Assembly (NCBI RefSeq): GCF_016862315.1
Contig: NZ_BOMS01000015.1
Location: 1 to 64,000 of the forward strand
Length of the DNA: 64,000 nt
Direction: 5' to 3'
Source of the DNA: Actinoplanes palleronii
GTDB lineage: Bacteria > Actinomycetota > Actinomycetes > Mycobacteriales > Micromonosporaceae
A program made the position numbers and the translations under genes. The notes under the pieces were generated by a model. The model had not been told where the DNA came from. It saw only the letters and a list, made by a program, of their open reading frames with translations, and did not search any database. Positions within the stretch are counted from its first letter, which is position 1. Each line of letters starts with the position of its first letter. Shown here piece after piece: positions 16,928 to 29,043 of this stretch.

Positions 16928-17440
16928 GTGAGAAGCGAGCGTGACGAGCAATTCCACCGCTTCGTGGTGTCCCGGAGATCCGGCCTGGTGCGTACGGCCA
17001 CTCTGCTCACGGCGGGTGACGCGCACCTGGCCGAGGATCTGGTCCAGTCGACGCTGACCAAGCTGTACGTGGCGTGGCCGGCGTTCCAGCGTGCCGACAA
17101 CCCGGACGGTTATCTGCGCCGGGTGCTGGTCAACGCGCTCACCGACGAGCGGCGGCGCTGGTGGCGGCGCCGGGAGGAGTCGATGGCAGACGTGCCCGAC
17201 CGGGCCGGCGCCGAACAGGTGGCACAGGGTGAGGTGGCGGACGGGCTGCGCGCGGCCCTGAAGCAGCTGCCACCACGGATGCGGGCGGCGTTGGTCTTCC
17301 GCTACTTCTACGACCTCGACGTCGCTGACACCGCCGACGCCCTCGGTTGTTCCGAGGGAACGGTGAAGAGCCAGACCGCCCGGGCCCTCGACCGGCTCCG
17401 GACGGTCATCGGTCAGAACCCGTCACTCGCCCACCTCTGA
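16928..17440 (+). CDS. SigE-family ECF RNA polymerase sigma factor
   Basis: 170 aa with sigma region 2 (about 10-75: LTAGDAHLAEDLVQSTLTKLYVAW, NPDGYLRRVLVNALTDE) and region 4 (about 110-160: LPPRMRAALVFRYFYDLDVADTADALGCSEGTVKSQ). This is the actinobacterial SigE subfamily of 160-180 aa. GTG 16928 is preceded by GAAGGAGG. The next gene encodes a small membrane protein on the same transcript, the usual place of an anti-sigma factor. Confidence 0.93.
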   Translation: MRSERDEQFHRFVVSRRSGLVRTATLLTAGDAHLAEDLVQSTLTKLYVAWPAFQRADNPDGYLRRVLVNALTDERRRWWRRREESMADVPDRAGAEQVAQGEVADGLRAALKQLPPRMRAALVFRYFYDLDVADTADALGCSEGTVKSQTARALDRLRTVIGQNPSLAHL

Positions 17441-17453
17441 GCAGAGGATCACC

Positions 17454-18158
17454 ATGACGAACCTGCGTGAGCAGTTCGAAGCCCTGGCCGGTTCCCCGGC
17501 CGCTCCCACCACCGCACAGACCGACGCCGACCTGGCCCGCGGCCGGGGCGCGCTGCGCCGCCGCCGGGCGCTGCAGGCGGCCACCGGCTCGGCGTTCGCG
17601 ATCGTGGTCGCCGCCGCGGCCGTCGCGTTCACCACCACGAGCACCCCGGCGCCCAGCACCCCGCAGGCCGCCGCCACGACCGCCACGGCCACCACCGGCG
17701 TGACCACGAGCGCCGCGTTCGCGCTGGTGGCCTACAAGGGGGAGCAGCCCGCCGGCTTCTCCATCGACAAGGTTCCGGCCGGCTGGGAGGTCCAGGGACT
17801 CGACGAGAACCTGCTGACCCTGGCCCCGGAGGGTGCCAAGCCGCGGAACAGCGCGGAGCCGCAGGGCAACGAGGCGGACACCGACCCGTACAGCTTCGTC
17901 GGCAAGGTCGTCGTGACGCTGCAGTCGCTCGACGAGCAGGGCACGCCGGCCGGCGAGGCCGTCAAGGTCGGCGGCAAGAAGGCCACCCTGGTCAAGAAAG
18001 AGGGCGCCAAGGACGGCCGGACCCTCTACGTCGCGCAGCCGTCCGGCGTGAACCTGCAGATCCAGGTCTGGGACGGCATCGGCTGGTCCGCCGACCAGAT
18101 CGTCGAGTTCGCCGAGGGCATCCACGTCAACCCGAACGCCAAGCAGGGCCGGGGCTGA
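17454..18158 (+). CDS. Membrane protein linked to the sigma factor
   Basis: 234 aa. An N-terminal cytoplasmic part (about 1-37) ends in Arg-rich RGRGALRRRRALQ, then one transmembrane helix (about 40-60), a Thr/Pro stalk, and an extracytoplasmic domain of unknown type. It starts 13 bases after the sigma gene, so co-transcription is likely. By position it could control the sigma factor, but I see no zinc-binding HxxxCxxC anti-sigma motif, so this is inference. Confidence 0.75.
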   Translation: MTNLREQFEALAGSPAAPTTAQTDADLARGRGALRRRRALQAATGSAFAIVVAAAAVAFTTTSTPAPSTPQAAATTATATTGVTTSAAFALVAYKGEQPAGFSIDKVPAGWEVQGLDENLLTLAPEGAKPRNSAEPQGNEADTDPYSFVGKVVVTLQSLDEQGTPAGEAVKVGGKKATLVKKEGAKDGRTLYVAQPSGVNLQIQVWDGIGWSADQIVEFAEGIHVNPNAKQGRG

Positions 18159-18175
18159 CCCGAGTAGTACCGACG

Positions 18176-18220
18176 AAGCCGCCGGATCCGGACGCGCCAA
18201 TCGCCCGGATCCGGCGGCTT
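18176..18220. terminator. Bidirectional terminator
   Basis: AAGCCGCCGGATCCGG (18176-18191) and its perfect 16-base complement CCGGATCCGGCGGCTT (18205-18220) form a strong stem between two convergent genes. Confidence 0.85.
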
Positions 18221-18226
18221 ACACGT

Positions 18227-18871
18227 CTACCACCCCCGCGCACGCCAGGTGGCCAGGTGGGGGCGCTCGGCGCCGAGCGTCGAGTCCTTGCCGTGGCCCG
18301 GGTAGAACCAGGTGTCGTCCGGGAAGCGGTCGAACAGTTTGTGCTCGACGTCGTTGATCAGTGAGGTGAAGTTCTCCTTCACGCCGCGGGTGTTGCCGAC
18401 CCCGCCCGGGAAGAGGCTGTCGCCGGTGAACAGGTGCACCCGGCCGCCGTCCGGTTCCTGGTAGGCCAGCACGATCGAGCCGGGCGTGTGGCCCACCACG
18501 TGGATCACTTCGAGTGTGTGCGCGCCGACCTCGACGACGTCGCCGTCGCGCAGTGTGCCGGTGACCACCGGCAGGGCGCCGGCGTCGGCCGTGTGGGCCA
18601 GCGACTGCGCGCCGGTGGCCGCGACCACCTCGGCCAGGGCGTACCAGTGGTCGTGGTGCTGGTGGGTGGTGACCACCGTGCGCAGGCCCGCGTCGCCGGC
18701 CAGCTTCAGCAGGTCGGCGGCGTCGTTCGCGGCGTCGATGAGCAGCTGGTCGGTGCCGGCGGTCAGCAGGTAGGCGTTGTTGTCCATCGGGCCGACCGAC
18801 ACCTTGCGCAGGGTCAGGCCGCCGCCGAGGTCACGGGTGCCGGGCGCGGTACCGGTGTAATCGTCGGTCAT
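18227..18871 (-). CDS. MBL-fold metallo-hydrolase (glyoxalase II-like)
   Basis: 214 aa. The metal-binding signature THQHHDHW (about 76-83) corresponds to HxHxDH, with further ligands in VVGHTPGS and the terminal YPGHGKDS. The spacing and length fit hydroxyacylglutathione hydrolase-like enzymes; in an actinomycete the thiol ester would more likely be of mycothiol, which is inference. The gene ends 7 bases downstream of the mycothiol-dependent enzyme gene's stop, so the two probably form one transcript. Confidence 0.88.
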   Translation of the reverse strand: MTDDYTGTAPGTRDLGGGLTLRKVSVGPMDNNAYLLTAGTDQLLIDAANDAADLLKLAGDAGLRTVVTTHQHHDHWYALAEVVAATGAQSLAHTADAGALPVVTGTLRDGDVVEVGAHTLEVIHVVGHTPGSIVLAYQEPDGGRVHLFTGDSLFPGGVGNTRGVKENFTSLINDVEHKLFDRFPDDTWFYPGHGKDSTLGAERPHLATWRARGW

Positions 18872-18878
18872 CGGGATC

Positions 18879-19580
18879 TCACTTCCACCGAGCGGGCTGG
18901 GGGAGTTCGCCGTCGGGCGAGACGGTCAGGTCGGTGCCGTCGGCGCGGCCGGACAGCCAACCGGCGATCGAGCGGAGCGGTCCGCCGATCGCCGGGCCGT
19001 CCGCCGAGCCGATCACGATCGCGTGGTCGACCGCGGCCGGGTGCAGGACCATGGCCGGCGCCGAGGCCGGCAGGTCGCCGGCGATCTCCCGGAGCAGCCG
19101 CAGCGCGAACGCCTCCGACCAGTCGGCCGGGGAATACGCCAGGCCGAGGTCGACGTGGTGCACCTCGACCTCGCGCAGCCGGGCCCAGGGCACCGCGGCC
19201 GCGGACCGGTTGATGGCCGGCAGGTGGAACGTCCAGGCGGCGGCCGGCATCGCGGCGGCCGCGTCGGCGAACCGCTCGTGCGCGGCGCGGATGTCGGCGA
19301 CCTGCTCGGCGAGCGGCCGGGCGGCGCCGGCCGTGATGCCCGCCTCCCGCGCGTCCGCCGTGGCGTAGGCCGGGGTCTCCACCCCGGTGCGCGCCCAGGT
19401 CAGCAGGTTCGTATAGGCGTCGGCGTTGCGGGCCACGTGGGTCAGGACGTGCCCGACGGTCCAGCCGGGCAGCGCGGACGGCGTCCCGATCACCGAGTCG
19501 TCGAGGCCCTCGGCGGTCCGCAGCAGCGTCTCGGTGGCCTGCTCGACGTCGGTCATCAGGACCAGTGGGTCGATCGTCAC
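18879..19580 (-). CDS. Maleylpyruvate isomerase family (DinB/MDMPI) mycothiol-dependent enzyme
   Basis: 233 aa with the N-terminal DinB-like helix bundle: LPGWTVGHVLTHVARNADA carries the first metal His, and REVEVHHVDLGLAY the later pair. The C-terminal domain ends in the SGRADGTDLTV segment usual for MDMPI proteins, which use mycothiol as cofactor. The reaction is not known. The GTG start at 19580 (MTIDPLVL) is used. It is upstream of the metallo-hydrolase in the same direction. Confidence 0.85.
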   Translation of the reverse strand: MTIDPLVLMTDVEQATETLLRTAEGLDDSVIGTPSALPGWTVGHVLTHVARNADAYTNLLTWARTGVETPAYATADAREAGITAGAARPLAEQVADIRAAHERFADAAAAMPAAAWTFHLPAINRSAAAVPWARLREVEVHHVDLGLAYSPADWSEAFALRLLREIAGDLPASAPAMVLHPAAVDHAIVIGSADGPAIGGPLRSIAGWLSGRADGTDLTVSPDGELPQPARWK

Positions 19581-19723
19581 GGGACCGACCCTAGCCGGTT
19601 CCGGGCGCTTGCCCGAGCGCTGTGCGCCGCACCGCGGAATTCGCTTTCGCGGTGATGACCGTGACCGTACCGTCGATCCCGAGACGCGTCGCTCACAACG
19701 AACCCGCGGAGGAGGTGAGGCAC

Positions 19724-19783
19724 GTGTTGTCCGCTGATCTCGCGTCCCTTCACCCGGGGGCCTTCGCCCCTACTCGACCGTAA
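19724..19783 (+). CDS. Possible 19-aa leader peptide upstream of rsgA
   Basis: A GTG at 19724 is preceded by a very strong purine-rich site (GGAGGAGGTGAGG, 19708-19720 region). It opens a 19-codon frame, VLSADLASLHPGAFAPTRP, that stops with TAA at 19781-19783. That TAA forms part of the AAAGGG before the rsgA ATG at 19793. The layout would couple rsgA translation to the leader. Conservation cannot be tested here, so confidence is low. Confidence 0.35.
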   Translation: MLSADLASLHPGAFAPTRP

Positions 19784-19792
19784 AGGGTTCCC

Positions 19793-20824
19793 ATGTCGTT
19801 CGACCTGTCCCAGCTCGGCTGGGACGAGACCTTCCTCTCCTCCTACCGTCCTTTCGACCGCAAGGACACCGTGCCCGGCCGGGTGCTGCGCGCCGACCGT
19901 GGGGTCAGCACCGTGCTCACCGCGACCGGCGTGACCCGGGCCAGTCTGGGCGGCAACGCGCTGCTCGAGACGGCCCGCGACCCGTCCCGGCTGCCCTGTG
20001 CCGGTGACTGGGTGGTGCTGCGCGACTGGCCCGACCGCCGGGTCACCCTGGAGCTGGTGCTGCCCCGGCGGACCGCGCTGATCCGGCGCACCGCCGACAA
20101 GGACTCCTCCGGCCAGGTGCTCGCCGCCAACATGGACACCGTCGCGGTGGTCGAGCCGATCTTCCCCGAGCCGAACGACGCCCGGGTGGAACGGCTGCTG
20201 GCGCTGGCCTTCGAGTCCGGCGCCGACCCGATCCTGGTGCTCACCAAGAGCGACACCGCGCCGGATCCGCAGGCGGTGGCCCGGCAGCTCGCCGAGCTCG
20301 CCCCCGGCGTCCCGGTCGTCCCGGTCAGCGTGCACCGTGGCGACGGGCTGGACCGGCTGCGCGAGTTCGTCGCACCGGGCCGCACCCTGGCCCTGCTCGG
20401 CAGGTCCGGCGCCGGTAAATCGACGCTCGCCAACGCGCTGGCCGGCACGACGGTGATGCCGGTGCAGGCGATCCGGGACGCGGACGGCAAGGGCCGGCAC
20501 ACCACGGCGTACCGGAATCTGGTCACCGTGCCGGGTGGCGGCTGCGTGCTGGACACCCCGGGCATCCGCGGGGTCGGCCTGCTCGACACCGGCTCCGGCC
20601 TGGAACGGGCGTTCGCCGACGTGGTCGAGCTGGCCGGGCACTGCCGCTTCGACGACTGCGGGCACGAGGTCGAACCCGGGTGCGCCGTGCAGGCCGCGCT
20701 CGCCGACGGCGTCCTGCCGCCTCGCCGCCTGGACAGCTGGCGGAAGCTGCGGCGCGAGGTCGCGGTGGAGAGCCGGCGCCGGACCGTCCGCTTGGCGACC
20801 GCTCCGCGCCGCCGGCCGCACTGA
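19793..20824 (+). CDS. rsgA: Ribosome small subunit-dependent GTPase A (RsgA)
   Basis: Circularly permuted GTPase that assists late 30S subunit maturation. The 343-aa protein shows, in permuted order, the G4 motif TKSD (about 147), then G1 GRSGAGKST (about 204), and G3 DTPGIRG (about 258). An N-terminal OB-fold and a C-terminal zinc knuckle (CRFDDCGHEVEPGCAV) complete it. ATG 19793 gives the expected start. The upstream leader frame may affect its translation; a long inverted repeat follows. Confidence 0.95.
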   Translation: MSFDLSQLGWDETFLSSYRPFDRKDTVPGRVLRADRGVSTVLTATGVTRASLGGNALLETARDPSRLPCAGDWVVLRDWPDRRVTLELVLPRRTALIRRTADKDSSGQVLAANMDTVAVVEPIFPEPNDARVERLLALAFESGADPILVLTKSDTAPDPQAVARQLAELAPGVPVVPVSVHRGDGLDRLREFVAPGRTLALLGRSGAGKSTLANALAGTTVMPVQAIRDADGKGRHTTAYRNLVTVPGGGCVLDTPGIRGVGLLDTGSGLERAFADVVELAGHCRFDDCGHEVEPGCAVQAALADGVLPPRRLDSWRKLRREVAVESRRRTVRLATAPRRRPH

Positions 20825-20896
20825 CCTTTTTCCGGTACGAGGGGCAGAGCTGCCCGGGCGGGTGACCGGGCGGCTTTCACCTCGTACCGGAAAAGG
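20825..20896. terminator. Long inverted repeat after rsgA
   Basis: CCTTTTTCCGGTACGAGG (20825-20842) pairs with CCTCGTACCGGAAAAGG (20880-20896), with one bulged T and a 37-base GC-rich loop that can itself fold. It begins directly after the rsgA stop codon and is likely the terminator, though its arm sequence is unusual. Confidence 0.6.
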
Positions 20897-20998
20897 GGTG
20901 AGAAGGACCTCAGCGGAAGCGTAAGCGCACCTCACACCGTGCCCCGCAGCTGCGCCGCGTTTGCCGGATGGTCAGGTGGCTCTGGCAGAATCCGCCCG

Positions 20999-22789
20999 AT
21001 GCGCGCGGCGGAGGAGTTGCTCGAGAAACAGGTCGTGCCGGTATCCGAGCAGATCGGAGCCGGTTTCCGCCGGTGGCGGCGGAGCGATCTGTGGGTCGTG
21101 CTGGGCTTCCTCGCGCTCGCGGTGTTCGTGCTGATCCGGCTCTGGATCGACCCGAACGGCCGGATCCTCGACCGCAACGACGACGACCACGGCATCTTCC
21201 TGTTCATGCTGGCGCACGGCGAGCGGGTGGTCTTCGACGGCGCCTCACCGTTCTTCGAGAGCCACCTGAACGCGCCGGTCGGCGTGAACATGATGGCGAA
21301 CACCGCGGTCCTGGCGCTCAGCCTGCCGCTCGCACCGGTGACCCACTTCCTCGGCGGCGGCGTCTCGGTCGCGCTGCTGCTCACGCTGGGTCTGGCCGGC
21401 ACCGCGACGGCCTGGTACTGGCTCTTCGCCCGGCACCTGGTGCGCAGCCGGGTGGCGGCGGCGATCGGTGCGCTCTGGTGCGGCTTCGCGCCGACGATGA
21501 TCTCGCACGCCAGCGGGCACGTGAACTTCGTCAATCAGTACCTCGTCCCGATCATCCTGTGGCAGGTGCTGCGGCTGCGCGAGCCGGGCCGGGCGGTGCG
21601 CGGCGGGATCGTCCTGGGCCTGCTGATCGTGGTGCAGATCTTCATCAACGAGGAGACGCTGCTCTTCCTCGCGCTCACCCTGGCGGTCTTCGTGCTCGCC
21701 TACGCCGCGATGCGCCCGCGGGAGGTCCACGAGGTGGCCAAGCGGTTCACGGCCGGGCTCGGCGTCGCCGCGGGGGTCGCGCTGGTGCTGGCCGGCTACC
21801 CGCTCTGGTACCAGTTCTTCGCGCCGGGCAACTACCACGGCCAGCCGTTCGCGCCGAGCGACTTCGTCACCGACCTGTGGTCGATCGCGGCGTTCCCGCG
21901 GCAGTCGATCGCCGGGACGGAGGCGATGGACCGGCTGAGCGTCAGCGCCACCGAGGACAACACGTTCTTCGGGCCGTTCGGCCTGATCATGATCGTGGTG
22001 TCGACGGTGATGCTGTGGCGCTCGGCGGCCGCCCGGTCCGCGGCGATCGCCGGGCTGGTGCTGCTGCTCGCCTCGATGGGGCCGCGCCTGCAGGCGGGTG
22101 GCGTGCGTACCGGCATCCCGCTGCCGTTCGGGCTGGTCAGCCACATCCCGGTGATCGACCTGGTGAGCGTCACCCGGTTCGCCATGGTGCCGGCCACCAT
22201 CGCCGGGATCCTGCTGGCGCTGGCCGCCGACCGGATCCGCGAGTCGTCCCCGGCCCGCCGCCGGCGGTTCTGGATCGGGATGGCCCTGGCCCTGGTCCCG
22301 CTCTTCCCGAAGCCGGTGCCGGTGGTGCAGGGCGACCCGATGCCCGCGTTCCTCACCGCCGGGCTGTGGAAGCAGTATGTGCCGGAGGGCCGGACGCTGG
22401 TCACCGTGCCGCTGCCGGACGTGACAGTGGGCCGGACCGGGCAGCGCTGGGCCACCCTGCAGAACCTGGACTTCGCGGTGCCGCGCGGCTACTTCATGGG
22501 CCCGGCGAACCCGCCCGCCGACGACACCGGGTCGTGGAAGGCGCCCGACCGGTTCACCTCCCAGCTGTTGATCCGGGTGCAGCTGACCGGGATGCGGCCG
22601 TACCTGACCACGGTCGAGCGGGACCGGGTCCGGGCCGACCTGGCGTACTGGCGGGCGGCGGTGGTGGTGCTGGTGCCGCAGACCCCGAACGCGGTGGCGC
22701 TGCGGGCCACCCTGGTCGACGTGCTGGGCGAGCCGGAGAGTGTCGGCGGCGTGGAGATCTGGGCTCTGCGGGATCCCTCCGGCGGGTGA
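20999..22789 (+). CDS. Large polytopic membrane protein, GT-C glycosyltransferase-like
   Basis: 596 aa. About eleven transmembrane helices span residues 35-430, followed by a soluble C-terminal domain of about 150 residues. The first extracytoplasmic loop has an acidic motif DRNDDDHGIF and a FFESHLNAPVGVNMMAN segment, as seen in GT-C-fold lipid-linked sugar transferases of actinobacteria. The specific donor and acceptor are unknown. ATG 20999 follows a weak site; the upstream frame to 20939 is unlikely coding. It is followed by uvrA. Confidence 0.65.
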   Translation: MRAAEELLEKQVVPVSEQIGAGFRRWRRSDLWVVLGFLALAVFVLIRLWIDPNGRILDRNDDDHGIFLFMLAHGERVVFDGASPFFESHLNAPVGVNMMANTAVLALSLPLAPVTHFLGGGVSVALLLTLGLAGTATAWYWLFARHLVRSRVAAAIGALWCGFAPTMISHASGHVNFVNQYLVPIILWQVLRLREPGRAVRGGIVLGLLIVVQIFINEETLLFLALTLAVFVLAYAAMRPREVHEVAKRFTAGLGVAAGVALVLAGYPLWYQFFAPGNYHGQPFAPSDFVTDLWSIAAFPRQSIAGTEAMDRLSVSATEDNTFFGPFGLIMIVVSTVMLWRSAAARSAAIAGLVLLLASMGPRLQAGGVRTGIPLPFGLVSHIPVIDLVSVTRFAMVPATIAGILLALAADRIRESSPARRRRFWIGMALALVPLFPKPVPVVQGDPMPAFLTAGLWKQYVPEGRTLVTVPLPDVTVGRTGQRWATLQNLDFAVPRGYFMGPANPPADDTGSWKAPDRFTSQLLIRVQLTGMRPYLTTVERDRVRADLAYWRAAVVVLVPQTPNAVALRATLVDVLGEPESVGGVEIWALRDPSGG

Positions 22790-22916
22790 CGTTCATCCGC
22801 CCGTTCTGCGGGAATGTCCGTCATGTGAGAGGCGCTCCGTCTAGGCCGACGAAAAATGTCATACCCCGTCGCTAGAGTGTCTGCTCGACTCATACACATG
22901 TACGGAGAGGCTGGCA

Positions 22917-25874
<2,958 letters not shown>

Positions 25875-25884
25875 ATCCGCCGTC

Positions 25885-25920
25885 GACGGACCGGCTCGGG
25901 GCTTCCCGGGCCGGTCCGTC
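25885..25920 (+). terminator. Terminator after uvrA
   Basis: GACGGACCGG (25885-25894) pairs with CCGGTCCGTC (25911-25920), 11 bases after the uvrA stop codon. Confidence 0.75.
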
Positions 25921-26424
25921 GTGTTTCCTCCCGGTCTGCAGGGCTGCGTTGCGGAAACGGTCGGGACACCACGGTGAGTGCTCGCTGGCTGGGCTCGGCT
26001 GGTGCTGGCGGCCGTTATCGCGGGCGGGAAAGGGCCGTGAGGACCAGCCGGGGCGGCGCACTGTGCGCGGGCGTCTCCCCGGGGCTGTCCTGCGCGGGCG
26101 TCGGCCCGGGGCTGTCCTGCGTGGCCCGCTGCCCCGGCCGGATTGAGGGCGGGATGCGCCACTGCGGGAAATTTGATTTTAGAAATTTCTTAGGGGACTC
26201 ATAGACAGTCCGGCGGCTGGGTCTTTTAAGGTCGACCCCGGACGACAACGGTGCCGCAAGTGCGGCAAACAGGACGTCCGGATGTGTGCGAATCGGGGGA
26301 ATCCGCCGCGGCACAGCGCGGGTTAATCTCGCCGCACGCATGAACCGATCGTGGTGGCGCCCCCGTACTCAGGGGCGACTCCGCGTGAGATCAGACGTGG
26401 ACCAGGTACTTGGAGGGGCGACAC
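25921..26424. other. Spacer between uvrA and the Rieske gene
   Basis: About 500 bases with no convincing gene. It holds one solitary copy of the dispersed palindromic repeat (25997-26051). Two copies of a CCCGGGGCTGTCCTGCG block follow at about 26078 and 26106. There is also a short AT-rich island around 26167-26190 (GAAATTTGATTTTAGAAATT), unusual in this genome. The Rieske promoter is probably in the last 200 bases. Confidence 0.6.
25997..26051. repeat. Solitary copy of the dispersed palindromic repeat
   Basis: GGCTGGTGCTGGCGGCCGTTAT and, after a short centre, AAGGGCCGTGAGGACCAGCC form an imperfect palindrome. It closely matches the three copies at 46990-47170, 21 kb away. Confidence 0.75.
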
Positions 26425-26958
26425 ATGACTGACGTGCAGACGAGGGCCGACGTCGAGACCGAGGTGGCGCAGACGGGCACCGCGTCGACCCGCCGTTGCG
26501 TCCTGCTGGGCGCCGGCGGTCTCGGCGCCGCCGCGGTCCTGGCCGCCTGCGGCACCGCCACGACCGGCACCAACCCGAACGGCTCCGACTTCGAGGCCGA
26601 GCCGGGCCCGGCCGGCAGCAAGGGCACCACGACCGGTGGCGGCACCACCGGTGGCGACAGTGGCGGCGGCGCGGCCGGCGCCTCGCTCGCGCTGGTCGCC
26701 GACGTGCCCTCGGGCGGCGGCATCATCCAGGGTGACTACGTCATCACCCAGCCCACCCAGGGCACCTTCAAGGCGTTCACCAAGATCTGCACCCACCAGG
26801 GCTGCGAGGTCAGCGAGGTGAAGGACGGCACGATCAACTGCCCGTGCCACGGCGCCAAGTTCTCGATCAAGGACGGCTCGGTGGCCGGTGGCCCGGCGCC
26901 CAAGCCGCTGGCCGAGACCAAGGTCAAGGTCGACGGCGAGAACATCGTCGCCGCGTGA
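26425..26958 (+). CDS. Rieske [2Fe-2S] lipoprotein
   Basis: 177 aa. The N-terminus combines a twin-arginine (TRR at 22-24), a hydrophobic core and a lipobox (LAAC, Cys42), so it is likely exported folded by Tat and lipid-anchored. A Gly/Thr-rich linker leads to the Rieske domain (about 90-177), whose cluster ligands are in CTHQGC and CPCHGAKF. Small exported Rieske proteins of this form are common in actinobacteria with unknown redox partners. ATG 26425 follows GGAGGGG by seven bases; an in-frame TTG upstream is ignored. Confidence 0.9.
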   Translation: MTDVQTRADVETEVAQTGTASTRRCVLLGAGGLGAAAVLAACGTATTGTNPNGSDFEAEPGPAGSKGTTTGGGTTGGDSGGGAAGASLALVADVPSGGGIIQGDYVITQPTQGTFKAFTKICTHQGCEVSEVKDGTINCPCHGAKFSIKDGSVAGGPAPKPLAETKVKVDGENIVAA

Positions 26959-27068
26959 GCAAGGTGTCCGAGGGGTTCTGAGCACAGGCCGGAGATCCGG
27001 CGCCGTGGCGGCGGCACCGGACCTCCGGTCGGGCAATCATGTCAGTCCCAGGCACTACTGTTGGGGTT

Positions 27069-29030
27069 GTGCCAGACCCGTCCACTTATCGTCCGGCGCC
27101 CGGTACCATTCCCGACGCTCCGGGCGTCTACCGTTTCCGCGATCCGGCCGGCCGGGTGATCTATGTCGGCAAGGCGAAGAGCCTGCGGAGCCGGCTCAAT
27201 TCGTACTTCGCCGACCTGTGGTCGTTGCACGCGCGGACCCAGCAGATGGTCACCACCGCCGCCGGCGTCGACTGGGTGACGGTCGGCACCGAGGTCGAGG
27301 CGCTGCAGCTGGAGTTCTCCTGGATCAAGGAGTTCGACCCGCGCTTCAACGTGAAGTACCGCGACGACAAGTCGTACCCGTTCCTCGCCGTCACCCTGAA
27401 CGAAGAATATCCGCGACTGCAGGTCATGCGGGGCGCCAAGCGAAAAGGCGTCCGCTATTTCGGGCCGTATTCGCACGCCTGGGCCATCCGCGAGACGCTC
27501 GACCTGCTGCTCCGGGTCTTCCCGGCCCGCACCTGCTCGACCGGCGTCTTCAAACGGTCCGCCCAGATCGGCCGGCCCTGCCTGCTCGGTTACATCGGCA
27601 AGTGCTCCGCCCCGTGCACCGGCCAGGTCAGCGCCGAACAGCACCGCGCGATCGTCGACGACTTCTGCGACTTCATGGCCGGCAAGACCGACGCGTTCGT
27701 GAAGCGGCTCGAGCGCGACATGCTGGACGCCTCCGAGGAGCTGGAGTTCGAGCGCGCGGCCCGGCTGCGTGACGACATCGCGGCGCTGCGCCGGGCCATG
27801 GAGAAACAGACCGTGGTGCTCGGCGACGGCACCGACGCCGACGTGGTCGCGTTCGCTGAAGACCCGCTCGAGGCCGCCGTGCAGGTCTTCAACGTCCGCG
27901 ACGGCCGGATCCGCGGCCAGCGCGGCTGGGTGGTGGAGAAGGTGGAGAACCTCACCGCCGGCGACCTGGTCCACCACTTCTGCACCCAGACGTACGGCGA
28001 GTCCGAGGGTGAGGCCGACGTCCCGCGCGAGCTGCTGGTCCCGGAGCTGCCCGACGACGCCGAGGCGCTCGCCGACTGGCTCTCCGAGCGCCGGGGCAGC
28101 CGGGTCAGCCTGCGGGTGCCGCAGCGTGGCGACAAGCGCTCGCTGATGGAGACCGTGGCCCGCAACGCCGGCGAGTCGCTGCAGCGGCACAAGCTGCGCC
28201 GGGCCGGTGACCTGACCACCCGCAACAAGGCCCTCGAGGAGATCGCCGAGGCGCTCGGGCTGGACACCGCTCCGCTGCGCATCGAGTGTTATGACGTCTC
28301 GCACATCCAGGGCACCGACGTGGTGGCCTCGATGGTGGTCTTCGAGGACGGCCTGGCCCGCAAGGCGGAGTACCGGCGGTTCGCGGTCCGGGGCAACCCG
28401 GACGGCAGCGGGCTGGACGACCTCGCCGCGATGAGCGAGGTGATGCGGCGCCGCTTCGCGAGGTACAAGGCGCAGGCGGTCGCGGACGCGCCCGACCCGG
28501 CCGCCGAGCCGGACCCGGCCGCCGAGCCGTCCGGGGAGCTGCCCGGCATCGATCCGCTGACCGGCAAGCCGCGGCGCTTCGCGTACCCGCCTCAGCTGAT
28601 CGTGGTGGACGGCGGCCAGCCGCAGGTGAACGCGGTCGCCACCGTGCTCGCCGAGATGGGTGTCACCGACGTCGCGCTGTGCGGGCTGGCCAAGCGCCTG
28701 GAGGAGGTGTGGCTGCCGGGCGACGACTTCCCGGTCATCCTGCCGCGCACCTCGGAGGCGCTCTACCTGCTGCAACGGGTGCGGGACGAGGCGCACCGGT
28801 TCGCCATCACGTTCCACCGGCAGCGCCGCTCGAAACGGATGACCGAGTCGGCGCTGGACGGCGTCGCCGGGCTGGGCGAGACCCGGCGCAAGGCGTTGCT
28901 GCGGCACTTCGGATCGGTGAAGCGCCTCGCCGCGGCCACCCCGGAGGAGATCATCGAGGTGCCGGGGATCGGCCGGCGGACCGCCGAGGCGGTGCTGGCC
29001 GCGCTGAATCCCGCGGCGGCGCCGAACTGA
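27069..29030 (+). CDS. uvrC: Excinuclease ABC subunit C (UvrC)
   Basis: The dual-incision nuclease of excision repair. 653 aa from GTG 27069. The N-terminal GIY-YIG domain ([21 protein letters not shown]) makes the 3' cut. A central UVR motif ([21 protein letters not shown]) binds UvrB, and an RNase H-like domain with [12 protein letters not shown] makes the 5' cut. Two helix-hairpin-helix repeats close the protein. A short Pro/Ala/Glu duplication ([13 protein letters not shown], about 490) is an actinobacterial insertion. The frame is open to ATG 27039, which would add ten residues. Confidence 0.96.
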   Translation: MPDPSTYRPAPGTIPDAPGVYRFRDPAGRVIYVGKAKSLRSRLNSYFADLWSLHARTQQMVTTAAGVDWVTVGTEVEALQLEFSWIKEFDPRFNVKYRDDKSYPFLAVTLNEEYPRLQVMRGAKRKGVRYFGPYSHAWAIRETLDLLLRVFPARTCSTGVFKRSAQIGRPCLLGYIGKCSAPCTGQVSAEQHRAIVDDFCDFMAGKTDAFVKRLERDMLDASEELEFERAARLRDDIAALRRAMEKQTVVLGDGTDADVVAFAEDPLEAAVQVFNVRDGRIRGQRGWVVEKVENLTAGDLVHHFCTQTYGESEGEADVPRELLVPELPDDAEALADWLSERRGSRVSLRVPQRGDKRSLMETVARNAGESLQRHKLRRAGDLTTRNKALEEIAEALGLDTAPLRIECYDVSHIQGTDVVASMVVFEDGLARKAEYRRFAVRGNPDGSGLDDLAAMSEVMRRRFARYKAQAVADAPDPAAEPDPAAEPSGELPGIDPLTGKPRRFAYPPQLIVVDGGQPQVNAVATVLAEMGVTDVALCGLAKRLEEVWLPGDDFPVILPRTSEALYLLQRVRDEAHRFAITFHRQRRSKRMTESALDGVAGLGETRRKALLRHFGSVKRLAAATPEEIIEVPGIGRRTAEAVLAALNPAAAPN

Positions 29031-29043
29031 GGAGGAACAGCAG

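Noticed and set aside
22862-22916. LexA (SOS) box upstream of uvrA
   Set aside because: The closest match, TCGACTCATACACATGTACGGA, lacks the symmetric half of TCGAAC-N4-GTTCGA, so I do not list it.
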